In this document: positions 7,638-16,442 of the stretch, in pieces | How the letters are laid out: every line of letters starts with the position of its first letter | How positions within the stretch are numbered: position 1 is the stretch's first letter | The notes under the pieces: model-generated | What the model was told of the DNA's origin: nothing | What the model saw: the letters and a program-made list of their open reading frames with translations, nothing else | The model's database searches: none | Made by a program: the position numbers and the translations under genes | Assembly: GCA_004557825.1 (NCBI GenBank) | Contig: SFFL01000022.1 | Coordinates: 1-38,682 of the forward strand | Direction of reading: 5' to 3' | DNA length: 38,682 nt | DNA from: Bacteroidales bacterium | GTDB lineage: Bacteria > Bacteroidota > Bacteroidia > Bacteroidales > Muribaculaceae

Positions 7638-10460
7638 TTATTTGGCGGCGGGATCGAGGATGATTACACGGTATGTGCCGGCGTTGATTTTCTTCATAAA
7701 GTCCATTACATCTTTAGGAGTAAGGCTCTTGAAGAGTTCAACGTTGCCGTTGAAGGTGTCGACGCCATTGATGGCGGCGGCAGCCATTGCGTTCATCCAC
7801 GCATCGTTCTTTTCCTTGTTCTCGGTAGCGTCCTTCACCTCAAACTCAACAACCTTGGCGAGTTCTTCAGCGGTGACGTTGGATTCCATATTCTTGAACT
7901 CCTTGGCGATGATGTCGAGCACTTCCTGCTTCATCTCGGGTTTCATCGGGAATACCGACTGGATGATGGCATTAGCTTTCGAGCTGCGGCCCATCGAACC
8001 ATTGGCCCAGATGGAATAAACGGCGCCACGGTCCTCGCGAACCTCCTTAAGCAGACGCTGGGTCAGAATCTGACCTGCGGCATCAGCCAGGGCGCGGTCT
8101 TTTGCGGTATAGGGAAGTTCGGCAAACTCAACCACGGCGGCGTAGGTCTGCGGATTCTCCATATTGGTGGTGTAGTTGTCGACACCATTGCCGGCCTTCA
8201 GATCATACTGCGGATAGAATGTGAGCTTATTGGCAGCCTTGGAGGCTTCGGCAGGAAGGGTGGCGATATACTGCTCGCAGAGAGTGCGCAGCTGTGCGAG
8301 GTCAATGTTGCCCACGAAGTAGAATGTGTAGTCGGCAGCGTTAGCTGACAGCTCCTTAACCATCTGCATACCCTTGGCGAGGTCGGTGCCCTCAAGCACG
8401 GCAACACTCAGAGGCTGACGGCGATCGGTGTTGTAGAGGCTCTTCATCAGGTCGCGGCTGAAGACATACTGCGGATTGGTTTCCTGGTTGGCCAGCACGC
8501 CCTTCAGAGAATTGGAGGTAGCATCGAAATCATCCTTAGTTACGTTGAACTGAGTGAAGAAGCTGTAGATAAGCTCCATCATTGTGGGCAGATCCTTGGG
8601 AGTGGTAGTGCCTGCAAGGTCGCTGACATTACCGCCGAACTGCCACTGCAGCGAGCACTGCTTGCCCTGGAGATATTTCTGAATATCCTGCCAGGAATAG
8701 TCGCCGAGGCTGTACTGGTTCAGCAGGGCTCCGATGCCGGCAATGGTGATATCATAGTCGGCGGGATATTTGTCGTAGCCCACGAGAGCCTGGGCATCGA
8801 AGCAGATTTCATCGGCCTTGAAGTCGGTCTTCTTCACAACGACCTTCACGCCGTTGGAGAGGGTCCACTCTGTGGCGCCCCATTGCGGAAGATCCTTCTC
8901 GGAAACGACCTTGCCGGGAGCGGGAAGCGCAGGAATCAGCGGCTCAGACTTCACCTGGTCGACAAATACCTCGATATCTTCGGCCTCAACTTCGGCCATA
9001 GCCTTCTTCATCTCCTCTTCGGTGGGGACCTTTACGCCTTCCTTAGCAGGCATAAACACAGATACCACACGATTGTCGTCGGTAATCATCTGAGCGAAGC
9101 CCTGATTAATTACATCGACAGGAATCTGATTGGCCATCATATTCATAATCTGATATTTCAGCTCAATGCCGGTGGCCGGAGTGTTGTCGATGAAGTTGCG
9201 GATATATTCCTGCACATATTCATCATTCTCCTGCTTCTCGCGGTTGTTGAACTGCTTTTCAAGCTCCGAGAGATACTGCTTGCGGGCGCGGTCGTACTCG
9301 GTAGCGGTGAAGCCACCCTTCTTTGCACGAAGCAGCTCGCGATAGAGTGCCTTGAAACCCTTGATGGCATCATTATCCTTGGCGATAACCACACCGGCCA
9401 GAGCATCCTTCGTATTGGAAACCATATAGTTGCCATAGTATGTACCGGCACCGGCGAAAGGTGCGTCGGGCTTGCTGCCGATTTCCTCCAGACGACTGTT
9501 GAGCATCGAGGTAATCATATCCTCGGCATAGTCGGAAATGAGATATGCCATAGAATTGCGAATCTCGCGAGGCATAGCATCAGCCTTGAAGTAAATCGTG
9601 ATATTGGTGTTATTCATCTCGGGATCGCTGCCGATGGCGAAGATGGTGCCGGGGGTGTCGGGCACCTCCTCATACTTGCGCTCGGGAGCATTGGCCGGCA
9701 TCTCGATGGAAGAGAACATCTCCTTGATCTTGTTCTCGATACGGTCGACATCCACGTCGCCGACTACCACGATACCCTGCTGATCAGGACGATACCACGA
9801 CTCATAATAGTCGCGCAGCGCCTTGTAGGGGAAGTTGTCGACAACCTCCATCGTGCCGATAGGCAGGCGATAGCCATACTTGGAATTGGGATACATCGTG
9901 GGGAGGAGCTGCTCCAGCAGGCGCATCTGGCCTACATTGCGCGAGCGCCATTCCTCATGAATCACACCGCGCTCCTTGTCGATTTCGGCATCCTCAAGCA
10001 GAAGCGCGTCGGCCCAGTCGTGAAGAATGAGCAGACAGGAATCCTGCACGGCTACATTGGCAGTGGGGACGTTGGCGATGTTGTAGACGGTCTCGTCAAT
10101 AGCAGTGTAGGCATTGAGGTTCTGACCGAACTTCACGCCTTTTGTCTCAAGCCATTTTACGATTTCATTGCCGGGGAAATTCTTGGTACCGTTGAAGCAC
10201 ATATGCTCAAGGAAGTGAGCAAGGCCGCGCTGGTCGTCGTTCTCAAGAATCGAACCCACCTTCTGGGCGATATAGAAATCGGCCTGACCTTTGGGGGTTT
10301 CGTTGTGACGGATATAATAAGTAAGACCGTTGGGCAATTTACCCATTCTCACCTCCTTATCCATAGGAAGCGGATCGGTCGGCGACTGAGCCTTTACAGG
10401 CACCGAGAGCGCAAAGACTCCGAGCATTGCTAACAGGAGTCGCGAAATGTTTCTTTTCAT
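7638..10460 (-). CDS. M16 family zinc metallopeptidase (insulinase/pitrilysin type)
   Basis: This 940-residue protein has a signal peptide (residues 1-24, ending PVKAQS), so it acts in the periplasm or at the envelope. The inverted zinc motif HFLEH is at 82-86, and the distal glutamate lies in the KERGVIHEEW stretch near 160. Two tandem M16 halves follow, the second inactive half beginning around residue 530 (WTLSNGVKVVVKKTDFK). The size matches the roughly 940-residue two-repeat M16 proteins common in Bacteroidales. It probably degrades peptides in the periplasm; the substrate is unknown. It lies 77 bp downstream of radA with no clear terminator between them, and a near-match -7 box (TATATTTT) is just upstream of its start. 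Confidence 0.92.
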   Translation of the reverse strand: MKRNISRLLLAMLGVFALSVPVKAQSPTDPLPMDKEVRMGKLPNGLTYYIRHNETPKGQADFYIAQKVGSILENDDQRGLAHFLEHMCFNGTKNFPGNEIVKWLETKGVKFGQNLNAYTAIDETVYNIANVPTANVAVQDSCLLILHDWADALLLEDAEIDKERGVIHEEWRSRNVGQMRLLEQLLPTMYPNSKYGYRLPIGTMEVVDNFPYKALRDYYESWYRPDQQGIVVVGDVDVDRIENKIKEMFSSIEMPANAPERKYEEVPDTPGTIFAIGSDPEMNNTNITIYFKADAMPREIRNSMAYLISDYAEDMITSMLNSRLEEIGSKPDAPFAGAGTYYGNYMVSNTKDALAGVVIAKDNDAIKGFKALYRELLRAKKGGFTATEYDRARKQYLSELEKQFNNREKQENDEYVQEYIRNFIDNTPATGIELKYQIMNMMANQIPVDVINQGFAQMITDDNRVVSVFMPAKEGVKVPTEEEMKKAMAEVEAEDIEVFVDQVKSEPLIPALPAPGKVVSEKDLPQWGATEWTLSNGVKVVVKKTDFKADEICFDAQALVGYDKYPADYDITIAGIGALLNQYSLGDYSWQDIQKYLQGKQCSLQWQFGGNVSDLAGTTTPKDLPTMMELIYSFFTQFNVTKDDFDATSNSLKGVLANQETNPQYVFSRDLMKSLYNTDRRQPLSVAVLEGTDLAKGMQMVKELSANAADYTFYFVGNIDLAQLRTLCEQYIATLPAEASKAANKLTFYPQYDLKAGNGVDNYTTNMENPQTYAAVVEFAELPYTAKDRALADAAGQILTQRLLKEVREDRGAVYSIWANGSMGRSSKANAIIQSVFPMKPEMKQEVLDIIAKEFKNMESNVTAEELAKVVEFEVKDATENKEKNDAWMNAMAAAAINGVDTFNGNVELFKSLTPKDVMDFMKKINAGTYRVIILDPAAK

Positions 10461-10537
10461 TGCAATATTGCGAAAATATAATATATATGTGTTAGACTAA
10501 TCTTTCTATAAAAAGGTTGCACTTACTCGAATTTTTT

Positions 10538-11914
10538 TCAGGCGAACAGATGCCGGAAGGCCTCTTCCACCTTGCTCACCTCCACAACCTTGATGGCAAG
10601 CTTGGAGGTATCTACCCCTTTCAGCGCTCCGCGCGGAATAAGTATCTGCTTCATTCCCAGCTTTTCAGCCTCGCGCACGCGCTGCTCCATACGGGTGACG
10701 GGGCGGATTTCGCCACTGAGGCCTACCTCGCCCGAAAGGCACACTCCGGAGGGTATCACCATATCGACATTCGACGACAGGATGGCGGCAATCACCGCTA
10801 AGTCGAGCGCCGGATCGGCCACTTTCAAGCCGCCGGCGATATTGAGAAACACATCCTTGGCAGCCAACTTGAAACCGACACGCTTTTCCAGGACAGCCAG
10901 GAGCATATTCATACGCTTGGAATCGAATCCGGTGACGGAGCGCTGCGGAGTGCCGTAGGCGGCGGTGCTCACAAGCGCCTGTGCCTCAATCAGGAAGGGA
11001 CGCACACCCTCGATGGTCACACCTATGGCGCAACCGGAAAGGCGCTCCCCTTCGTGCTGCGACATTAGCATCTCCGAGGGGTTGGTGACTTCGCGCAGAC
11101 CGCGCTGACACATCTCGTAGATGCCCAGTTCCGACGTGTTGCCGAAGCGGTTCTTCACAGCGCGGAGGATGCGGTACATATACTGTCGGTCGCCCTCAAA
11201 CTGCAGCACGGCGTCGACGATGTGCTCCAGCACCTTCGGGCCGGCCAGCGAACCTTCCTTGTTGATGTGCCCGATCAGCAGCACCGGCACACCGGTCTGC
11301 TTGGCGTAGCGCAGCAACCGGGCGGCGCACTCGCGCACCTGGCTCACCGACCCGGCCGACGACTCAATTTCGTCGGATGCGATGGTCTGGATGGAATCGA
11401 CGATAAGCAGTTCAGGCTTCACCTTCTCGATATGCGTGAAGATGTTTTCGAGCGACGTCTCGGTCACCACATAGCAGTTGTCGCTCATACGGCCGATGCG
11501 GTCGGCACGGAGTCTGATCTGCGTGGCCGACTCCTCGCCGGAGACATAGAGCATTCGGCGCGACTTGATAGCCAGGATGTTCTGAAGCACCAGCGTGGAT
11601 TTGCCTATGCCGGGCTCGCCGCCGATAAGCACCATCGACCCGGGCACAAGCCCCCCGCCGAGCACGCGGTTAAGCTCCTCGGAGGGCATATGGATACGGG
11701 GCTCGGAGGATGTGACAATCTCCGACACCTTCAGGGGTGTAGACTTGGGAGTGTGGCCCAGGGGCGATTTGGCTATGCTTTTCGAGGAAGTTTTCACCTT
11801 CTCCTCCACCATAGTGTTCCAGGCGCCGCAAGCAGGGCAGCGCCCTTCCCATTTCGGGGAGTCGGCACCGCACTCCGAGCAGAACCACACACTTTTTTCT
11901 TTCAGTTTCGCCAT
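10538..11914 (-). CDS. radA: DNA repair protein RadA
   Basis: RadA is a RecA-like ATPase that drives branch migration during recombinational repair. This 458-residue copy has all the parts in order: a C4 zinc finger (Cys12, Cys15, Cys26, Cys29), Walker A GEPGIGKST at 99-107, the RadA-specific KNRFG motif near 255, and a C-terminal Lon-like domain (QRSVTGFDSKRMNMLLAVLE onward). It lies 12 bp after the TrmH-family methyltransferase gene on the same strand, so the two form an operon driven from 12750-12757. Confidence 0.95.
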   Translation of the reverse strand: MAKLKEKSVWFCSECGADSPKWEGRCPACGAWNTMVEEKVKTSSKSIAKSPLGHTPKSTPLKVSEIVTSSEPRIHMPSEELNRVLGGGLVPGSMVLIGGEPGIGKSTLVLQNILAIKSRRMLYVSGEESATQIRLRADRIGRMSDNCYVVTETSLENIFTHIEKVKPELLIVDSIQTIASDEIESSAGSVSQVRECAARLLRYAKQTGVPVLLIGHINKEGSLAGPKVLEHIVDAVLQFEGDRQYMYRILRAVKNRFGNTSELGIYEMCQRGLREVTNPSEMLMSQHEGERLSGCAIGVTIEGVRPFLIEAQALVSTAAYGTPQRSVTGFDSKRMNMLLAVLEKRVGFKLAAKDVFLNIAGGLKVADPALDLAVIAAILSSNVDMVIPSGVCLSGEVGLSGEIRPVTRMEQRVREAEKLGMKQILIPRGALKGVDTSKLAIKVVEVSKVEEAFRHLFA

Positions 11915-11926
11915 ACAATCACGAAA

Positions 11927-12730
11927 TTACATTTCCGCGGCGGTGCGCCGGCGGAATTCAGCCACAGTCACCGCAGCAGCAGTGCCCACATTCAGCGACT
12001 CTACCGCAGGAGCTCCCTCCGGGAAGGATGGGATGCGGAGCCGGCGGGGCACTGCGGCAGCTACTTCGGGCGAGATGCCGTTGCCCTCGTTGCCCATCAC
12101 TATCACTCCGGCAGCACTCAGTTGCGCCTGATAGATATTGTCGCCATCGAGGAAGGTGCCATAAACCGGCATCGTATTCGCCAGAACGCTCAGAGTGGCA
12201 GAGAGCGGGCAATACACCACTTTCACTCTCGCCAGGGCACCCATTGTGGCCTGGAGCACCTTGGGGCTGAACACATCCACGGTATCGTCGGAGGCAAGCA
12301 CGGTGTGGATACCGAACCAGTCGGCCACACGCAGGATGGTGCCGAGATTGCCGGGGTCCTGCACACGGTCGAGAGCCAGCATCAGTTCGCGGCCCTCCTG
12401 CTGCAGGATATCGTCGGCAGCGACAGGGGCGGGCAACTCGAAGATGCCCATCACGCCCTGCGGCGTCGACATCGACGAGATGCGCTGCATCTCGTCGGCG
12501 TGAGCCATCAGAAGCAGATCGTCGGCAGGATGGCCGCCAATGAGCAGCTCCAGCTCCCGACCGTTCTCGTCGAGCCAGGCCTGGGTGGCCACAAGCCAGC
12601 GAAGCCTGAACGAAGGCAGAAGCTCGCGCAACGTTCTGAGCCCCTCGGCTGCGAACAGCCCCTCCTGCCGGCGTTTACGTGCCGAGGAGAGTGAGCCGAT
12701 AAGTTTACGCTGCGATGCCGAGAGTCTCAT
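11927..12730 (-). CDS. TrmH-family RNA 2'-O-methyltransferase
   Basis: This 267-residue SPOUT methyltransferase begins at the ATG at 12730 (MRLSASQRKLIGSL). The frame is open further upstream, but that part crosses the RNase P RNA gene on the other strand and the promoter, so it is not coding. The motifs are DPGNLGTILRVADWFGI, VIVMGNEGNGISPEV and ESLNVGTAAAVTVAEF. It modifies rRNA or tRNA ribose; the target is not clear (TsnR/RlmB-like family). A -7 box (TATATTTG) is at 12750-12757. The gene is divergent from rnpB and co-directional with radA. Confidence 0.88.
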   Translation of the reverse strand: MRLSASQRKLIGSLSSARKRRQEGLFAAEGLRTLRELLPSFRLRWLVATQAWLDENGRELELLIGGHPADDLLLMAHADEMQRISSMSTPQGVMGIFELPAPVAADDILQQEGRELMLALDRVQDPGNLGTILRVADWFGIHTVLASDDTVDVFSPKVLQATMGALARVKVVYCPLSATLSVLANTMPVYGTFLDGDNIYQAQLSAAGVIVMGNEGNGISPEVAAAVPRRLRIPSFPEGAPAVESLNVGTAAAVTVAEFRRRTAAEM

Positions 12731-12749
12731 TTTTTGTTGTGTTGAATTG

Positions 12750-12757
12750 CAAATATA
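12750..12757 (-). promoter_or_regulatory. -7 promoter box of the methyltransferase-radA operon
   Basis: TATATTTG on the minus strand fits TAnnTTTG, 20 bp before the ATG at 12730. It is back-to-back with the rnpB promoter. Confidence 0.65.
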
Positions 12758-12799
12758 CGAATTTTTCACCATTATGGAGGAAGTATCGATAAAAAATCG

Positions 12800-12807
12800 T
12801 AATTTTG
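12800..12807 (+). promoter_or_regulatory. -7 promoter box of rnpB
   Basis: TAATTTTG is 10 bp before the 5' end predicted from the P1 helix of the RNase P RNA. This is the expected distance to a transcription start. Confidence 0.7.
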
Positions 12808-12816
12808 CACACAAAT

Positions 12817-13251
12817 GGCAGTTCGGCGGTTCGTCGCTGGCGGGTGCTTCGGCACGCCGCTTGAGGAAAGTCCGGGCAACACAGAGCGCCTTACTTTTTA
12901 ACGAAAAGCTGTGGGCGACCGCAGAGACAACGTGACAGAAAACAACCGCCGGCTCCTCCCCTCTACGGAGCAGAGAAGCCGGTAAGGGTGAAAAGGTGGG
13001 GTAAGAGCCCACCGGGTACCGGTGCGACCCGGTATGCCGCACGTCTTAGGGGTTGCAAGGTCAAGTAAACCGGCATTTAAGGGTTGCTCGCCCGTTGCCG
13101 GAGGGTAGACTGCTACTGGAGCGCGCTGCGCCTCCGATTAGCCGTTGTGGCAACACACGGCACAGATAAATGACGAACCGGCCCGTCAGGTCGGAGCCTT
13201 CGGGCGCCGAAACCCTCGAGCCGACATAACCCGGCTTATAGCCGGACTGCC
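12817..13251 (+). ncRNA. rnpB: RNase P RNA (bacterial class A)
   Basis: This is the catalytic RNA that trims tRNA 5' ends. The conserved core GAGGAAAGTCCGGGC is at about 12862, with the following CAACACAGAGCGCC. Near the 3' end, ACATAACCCGGCTTATAG is the expected conserved tail. The ends were set by the P1 helix: GGCAGTTCGGC at 12817 pairs with GCCGGACTGCC ending at 13251, with one G-U pair. At about 435 nt it is longer than many bacterial versions; the extra length seems to be in the region after the AGATAAATGAC segment. A strong terminator follows. Confidence 0.95.
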
Positions 13252-13262
13252 TTCCCAACACA

Positions 13263-13300
13263 GGCGGGAGCCAGCCACCCTTCCGGGCGATTGGCTCCCG
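13263..13300 (+). terminator. Rho-independent terminator of rnpB
   Basis: GCGGGAGCCA pairs with TGGCTCCCGC, followed by TTTGCTGTTTCT. It lies 12 bp after the RNase P RNA and before the convergent MscS gene's stop. Confidence 0.8.
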
Positions 13301-13325
13301 CTTTGCTGTTTCTGTAGTCAGGCCG

Positions 13326-14936
13326 TCAGCCCTGTGGCGCTGCAGGTGCGGAAGGAGCTGAGGGTGTAGCCGGCGTGGTAGCCGCGGCAGGCCGCGTGGA
13401 GGCAGGGCTGTCGGGGGCTTCGGGCGACTGGAAATAGGGATACGGCACTCCGTAAATATTATCGATATTGGCGCTGGGGCTGCCCAACAGGCCGGAGGTG
13501 ATGGTGTCGCGACCCGAAGCGTTCTCGAAGGCATAGAGCTGGAAGCAGTGGAGCATCGCAGCCACGTGCTCCATCACCAAGTCCTGGATGCCTTCGTAAG
13601 GGAACCATTTCGAGGTGGAGGTGAAGCAGTAGATTTGCAGCGGAATACCGGCCGAAGTCTGCTGGAGGGTGCAGACGAAGCAATCGTCGTTGTGGGAAAT
13701 GTATTGCGACGCGTCGAGCCACATTTTCATATAGGCGCGGAAGAGACCCAGGTTGGTGTCGATGGTGCCGTCGACAAGCCCATCGGGGTTGAGCACGTCG
13801 GCCTCCTTACCGGCGGCACGTTGCGCCAGCTTGGCCGGAATCCACTTATCCATAAAAGGCACGCGACCCACCTGCTTGAGCATTTCGGGCGTGCAGGGGA
13901 GCACACTGTCTGCATCAATCATAAAGGTGCGGCAGATGCGCCGCGTATTGCTCTGCTGCATATTGCGGTAGTTGGTAAAACTGCCGCTGACAAGGCTGTA
14001 GGGAGGCAGACTCGTCACGGTCTTGTCCCAGTTCGTCACCTTTACCGAGGTGAGATTCACCTCCGTGACAAGGCCGTTGGCATCGGTGCCGTTCACCTTT
14101 ATCCAGTCGCCCACATGCAGGCTGTCATCCTCAGAGAGCTGCACACCGGCCACCACGCCGAGAATCGAATCTTTGAAAATCAACATAAGCACGGCAGCGA
14201 ATGCGCCCAGTCCGGCCAGAAGCGACACCGGCGATTTGTCAATCAGAATCGACGCGATGACTATAGTCGCGATAATCCACAGCACACCCTTCACCAGCTG
14301 AGCCAATCCCTTCAGCGGAAGCCTCCGCTTATTCTCCATACGGTTGACGTGGTCCCAGATTGCCATCACGAGCGCCGACATAGCCATCGTCACCACAATC
14401 ACCACATAGATAAGCGTGATTTCAGTAAGCGTGGAAGCAAGCCCGGTACGCCAGTGAAGCGTCACCTTAATCAAGCCAAGGAACACCAGCGCAGGAATCA
14501 CCCGGCAGGTCTTCAACAACACGTGTTTGGCTATCAGGCTTTTATAAAACCCACCATCAATATGTTCGGCCACCTTGCGGGCAACCCCAAGCACAATCCA
14601 CTTCACCACCACACCGATGCCAATGGCAATGGCAAACACCACTGCGGCATAAACCACCGTGGCCACCGTAGGATTGTGCTGCAAGCCTACAAGCCCCAGC
14701 ATCCACTCCACAATATGCATCACCATTTCAGTGATATAAGTATAGTGATTGTCGGCAATACCCATCAGCCGCGCCAGATCCGACGGCGTGTGAGTTACGA
14801 CAGAAGTTACAGAAGGATCAGTAAAAAGAGTAAGCATAAAACAAACGGAAATTAGTACCGGATACAATAAATACGCCCTACCCCCCGCAATTGTTCGCCG
14901 CAACAAAAAACTTGTCCGGAAATTTTTCCGCAACAC
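13326..14936 (-). CDS. MscS-family mechanosensitive ion channel
   Basis: This 536-residue membrane protein has an N-terminal hydrophobic segment (about residues 22-40), four or five further helices, and the MscS core: the pore helix region LLAGLGAFAAVLMLIFKDSILG and the beta domain LHVGDWIKVNGTDANGLVTEVNLTS. The long cytoplasmic part resembles E. coli YbdG rather than small MscS. It releases solutes under osmotic downshock. The last 35 residues are a Pro/Ala/Ser/Thr-rich tail. The start is uncertain: 14936 is a GTG (MLRKNF), and an ATG at 14837 (MLTLFTDPSV) would remove most of the first hydrophobic segment. No clear -7 box is seen for either. Confidence 0.85.
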   Translation of the reverse strand: MLRKNFRTSFLLRRTIAGGRAYLLYPVLISVCFMLTLFTDPSVTSVVTHTPSDLARLMGIADNHYTYITEMVMHIVEWMLGLVGLQHNPTVATVVYAAVVFAIAIGIGVVVKWIVLGVARKVAEHIDGGFYKSLIAKHVLLKTCRVIPALVFLGLIKVTLHWRTGLASTLTEITLIYVVIVVTMAMSALVMAIWDHVNRMENKRRLPLKGLAQLVKGVLWIIATIVIASILIDKSPVSLLAGLGAFAAVLMLIFKDSILGVVAGVQLSEDDSLHVGDWIKVNGTDANGLVTEVNLTSVKVTNWDKTVTSLPPYSLVSGSFTNYRNMQQSNTRRICRTFMIDADSVLPCTPEMLKQVGRVPFMDKWIPAKLAQRAAGKEADVLNPDGLVDGTIDTNLGLFRAYMKMWLDASQYISHNDDCFVCTLQQTSAGIPLQIYCFTSTSKWFPYEGIQDLVMEHVAAMLHCFQLYAFENASGRDTITSGLLGSPSANIDNIYGVPYPYFQSPEAPDSPASTRPAAATTPATPSAPSAPAAPQG

Positions 14937-14959
14937 TTGTACGCCTCAGAAATTTTCCT

Positions 14960-14967
14960 TACCTTTG
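14960..14967 (+). promoter_or_regulatory. -7 promoter box upstream of tRNA-Ser
   Basis: TACCTTTG overlaps the start of the first 53-bp repeat unit. The second and third units keep only AAGTTTG at the same place, so this is the best box in the set. It implies a tRNA precursor with a leader of about 170 nt. Confidence 0.45.
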
Positions 14968-15094
14968 CACCGCAGAACGGCAAAAACGCATCATTTTCGC
15001 GTTATTTACGCCCAAGTTTGCACCGCAGACCGGCAAAAGCGCATCATTTTCGCGTCATTTACGCCCAAGTTTGCACCGCAGGACGGCATTAAGC
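14964..15094. repeat. 53-bp tandem repeat upstream of tRNA-Ser
   Basis: Units begin at 14964, 15017 and 15070, all starting TTTGCACCGCAG and 53 bp apart. The first two are complete and differ at only a few positions; the third stops after about 25 bp. The region lies between the MscS gene's start and tRNA-Ser, so the unit looks like a duplicated tRNA promoter or leader region. Confidence 0.85.
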
Positions 15095-15138
15095 CCCTGC
15101 AACCCGCCCCGCATTGCGGAGGCAGACATATTATAATT

Positions 15139-15223
15139 GGAAAGATGGCAGAGTGGTCGATTGCGACGGTCTTGAAAACCGCTGAGGGTCACACCTCCGG
15201 GGGTTCGAATCCCTCTCTTTCCG
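15139..15223 (+). tRNA. tRNA-Ser (TGA)
   Basis: The cloverleaf is complete: acceptor GGAAAGA pairs with TCTTTCC, the anticodon loop CTTGAAA gives anticodon TGA, the long variable arm is typical of a serine tRNA, and the T-loop is TTCGAAT. CCA is not encoded. It reads UCN codons. Confidence 0.95.
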
Positions 15224-15357
15224 CAGAAAGCTGTAAGTCACCAACTTACAGCTTTTTTGCGTATAAGAAAGAGAGGGATGAGAACCCCGGGTTCGTCATC
15301 GCCCCCCCGGCGCTTTCGGAGCGCAGCGCAGAAAGAATCCCTCTCTTTCCGCAGAAA
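15207..15357. repeat. Duplicated tRNA-Ser 3' end
   Basis: The 23 bp at 15207-15229, covering the last part of tRNA-Ser and six bases after it, are repeated exactly at 15335-15357. Between them, around 15267-15291, is an imperfect inverted copy of the same segment. Duplication of a tRNA 3' end is the mark left by site-specific integration, but there is no integrase and only 128 bp between copies. This could be a residue of excision or a local fold-back duplication. Confidence 0.7.
15228..15257 (+). terminator. Terminator of tRNA-Ser
   Basis: AAGCTGTAAGT pairs with ACTTACAGCTT and is followed by a T-run. It begins just after the tRNA. Confidence 0.85.
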
Positions 15358-15380
15358 AGCAGCCCCCACGGCTGCTTTTA
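15355..15380. terminator. Second hairpin terminator
   Basis: AAAAGCAGCC and GGCTGCTTTT pair across a 5-base loop. With A-rich and T-rich flanks it could work in both directions, ending the tRNA read-through or the broken acetyltransferase transcript. Confidence 0.65.
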
Positions 15381-15478
15381 GACCTGCCTGCTGCAAGAGA
15401 CATAAAAGCTCTCCCGGGAACCTGCGAAATTCATCGTAACAAGTTGGCGCGGCCACGCTGTTGGCGGGGAGGCTGCGC

Positions 15479-16047
15479 CTAAAGTTTCTCCCAATGCGAG
15501 GCGGCTTCGTTGTAGCGCTTTATAGGCTTTGCCGGAATGCCGGCAACCATAGTATTGTCTGGGATATCCTTGTTTACAACAGCATTTGCCCCGATTACCA
15601 CATTGTTGCCTATATGCACCGGCTTAACAATCTTCACGCCGGGGCTTATATAGCAGTTGTCGCCAATCACACTGCCCCCCATCCCGATATTTACACAGAC
15701 ATTCAGCACGCAGTTAGCTCCTACGCGGGAGGCTTTATTGATAACGATAGTACCGTAATGCGCGATAAAAAGTCCGGGGCCAAACTGATTGGCATAGATG
15801 GTAAAGCCCAGCTTGTACGACAAGTGCTTATGCAGGAAATAGTGAAACGCCTTCTTTAACTTTGTCAGGACCGATTTTTCTCCTTATTAGCATAATACTC
15901 GTAATACCGAAGATTCCTTACAAAGAGCAACCTGGGATTTAAATAGACCTTCATCCCCTCCGGCATCACGCCTCTATGCCTCAACTCAGCCCTGCCATCT
16001 TCCTCTATATAATGTTTTAAGTCAGCTTTCGTCTTAATCATAATCAC
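15479..16047 (-). pseudogene. Frameshifted serine acetyltransferase-like hexapeptide transferase
   Basis: Two frames together make one protein. The first (16047 to 15865) begins IKTKADLKHYIEEDGRAELR and ends EYYANKEKNRS; the second resumes with LTKLKKAFHYFLHKHLSYKL and runs to the stop at 15479 through hexapeptide repeats (IVINKASRVGANCVLNVCVN, VIGANAVVNKDIPDNTMVAG). The change of frame falls at about 15865-15870, consistent with loss of one base at CGGTCCTG. The family acetylates serine or sugar hydroxyls with acetyl-CoA; this small type is common near capsule loci. A -7 box at 16197-16204 suggests it was once expressed. A sequencing error is the alternative. Confidence 0.8.
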
Positions 16048-16196
16048 TTTTATTTACCCGTTGGCGGAATCAAAGGAGGTTATTATATCCATCGTTATCC
16101 GACTAATCGGCAAACGAATTCACTTTATGTTTTGAACCAACGTTAAACACCAGATGAATATATCACCAATGAAAAACCGTTAAAATCAAAACAGTG

Positions 16197-16204
16197 CAAA
16201 TATA
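16197..16204 (-). promoter_or_regulatory. -7 promoter box of the acetyltransferase relic
   Basis: TATATTTG on the minus strand fits TAnnTTTG, about 150 bp before the first ATG. No other minus-strand gene lies downstream nearby. Confidence 0.45.
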
Positions 16205-16315
16205 AGTATTTTGAATAGAGGTACCAAACTTTTTCACCCCTCCCCTTTCTAAACAAACCGCTATACAGTTTCTTGTATATCTGAAAATATTTTGAAAAAA
16301 TTGCGGGGAAATTTG

Positions 16316-16425
16316 GTTTATAAAATAAACTTACTTACATTTGCAACTGAATACATTTGCAACTGAATAATGGGTGATAAGTGCACGTCACCTTTTTTCA
16401 GCAGAATATAGTTTATTTTATAAAC
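16316..16425 (+). promoter_or_regulatory. Two operators flanking tandem -7 boxes
   Basis: GTTTATAAAATAAAC (16316-16330) and GTTTATTTTATAAAC (16411-16425) are each perfect palindromes around a 3-bp centre, and each is the reverse complement of the other. Between them, two -7 boxes TACATTTG (16336-16343 and 16352-16359) lie in a 16-bp direct repeat. The layout fits autorepression by the winged-helix protein encoded at 17069, possibly by looping. Confidence 0.75.
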
Positions 16426-16442
16426 TTACTAATCATACTATT

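Noticed and set aside
8883..10433. 516-codon open frame opposite the M16 peptidase
   Set aside because: It is a shadow frame of a well-supported gene; the translation is rich in His, Leu and Ile without motifs.
11222..12694. 490-codon open frame opposite radA and the methyltransferase
   Set aside because: It spans two genuine minus-strand genes and has no homologous features.
12731..13042. N-terminal extension of the TrmH-family methyltransferase
   Set aside because: The extra 104 codons are antisense to the RNase P RNA and lie upstream of the -7 box at 12750; the family start matches the ATG at 12730.
14964..15094. CRISPR-like repeats near tRNA-Ser
   Set aside because: The 53-bp units are whole duplications with no variable spacers.
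15207..15357. Integrated genetic element at tRNA-Ser
   Set aside because: Only 128 bp separate the copies and there is no integrase; at most it is a scar.
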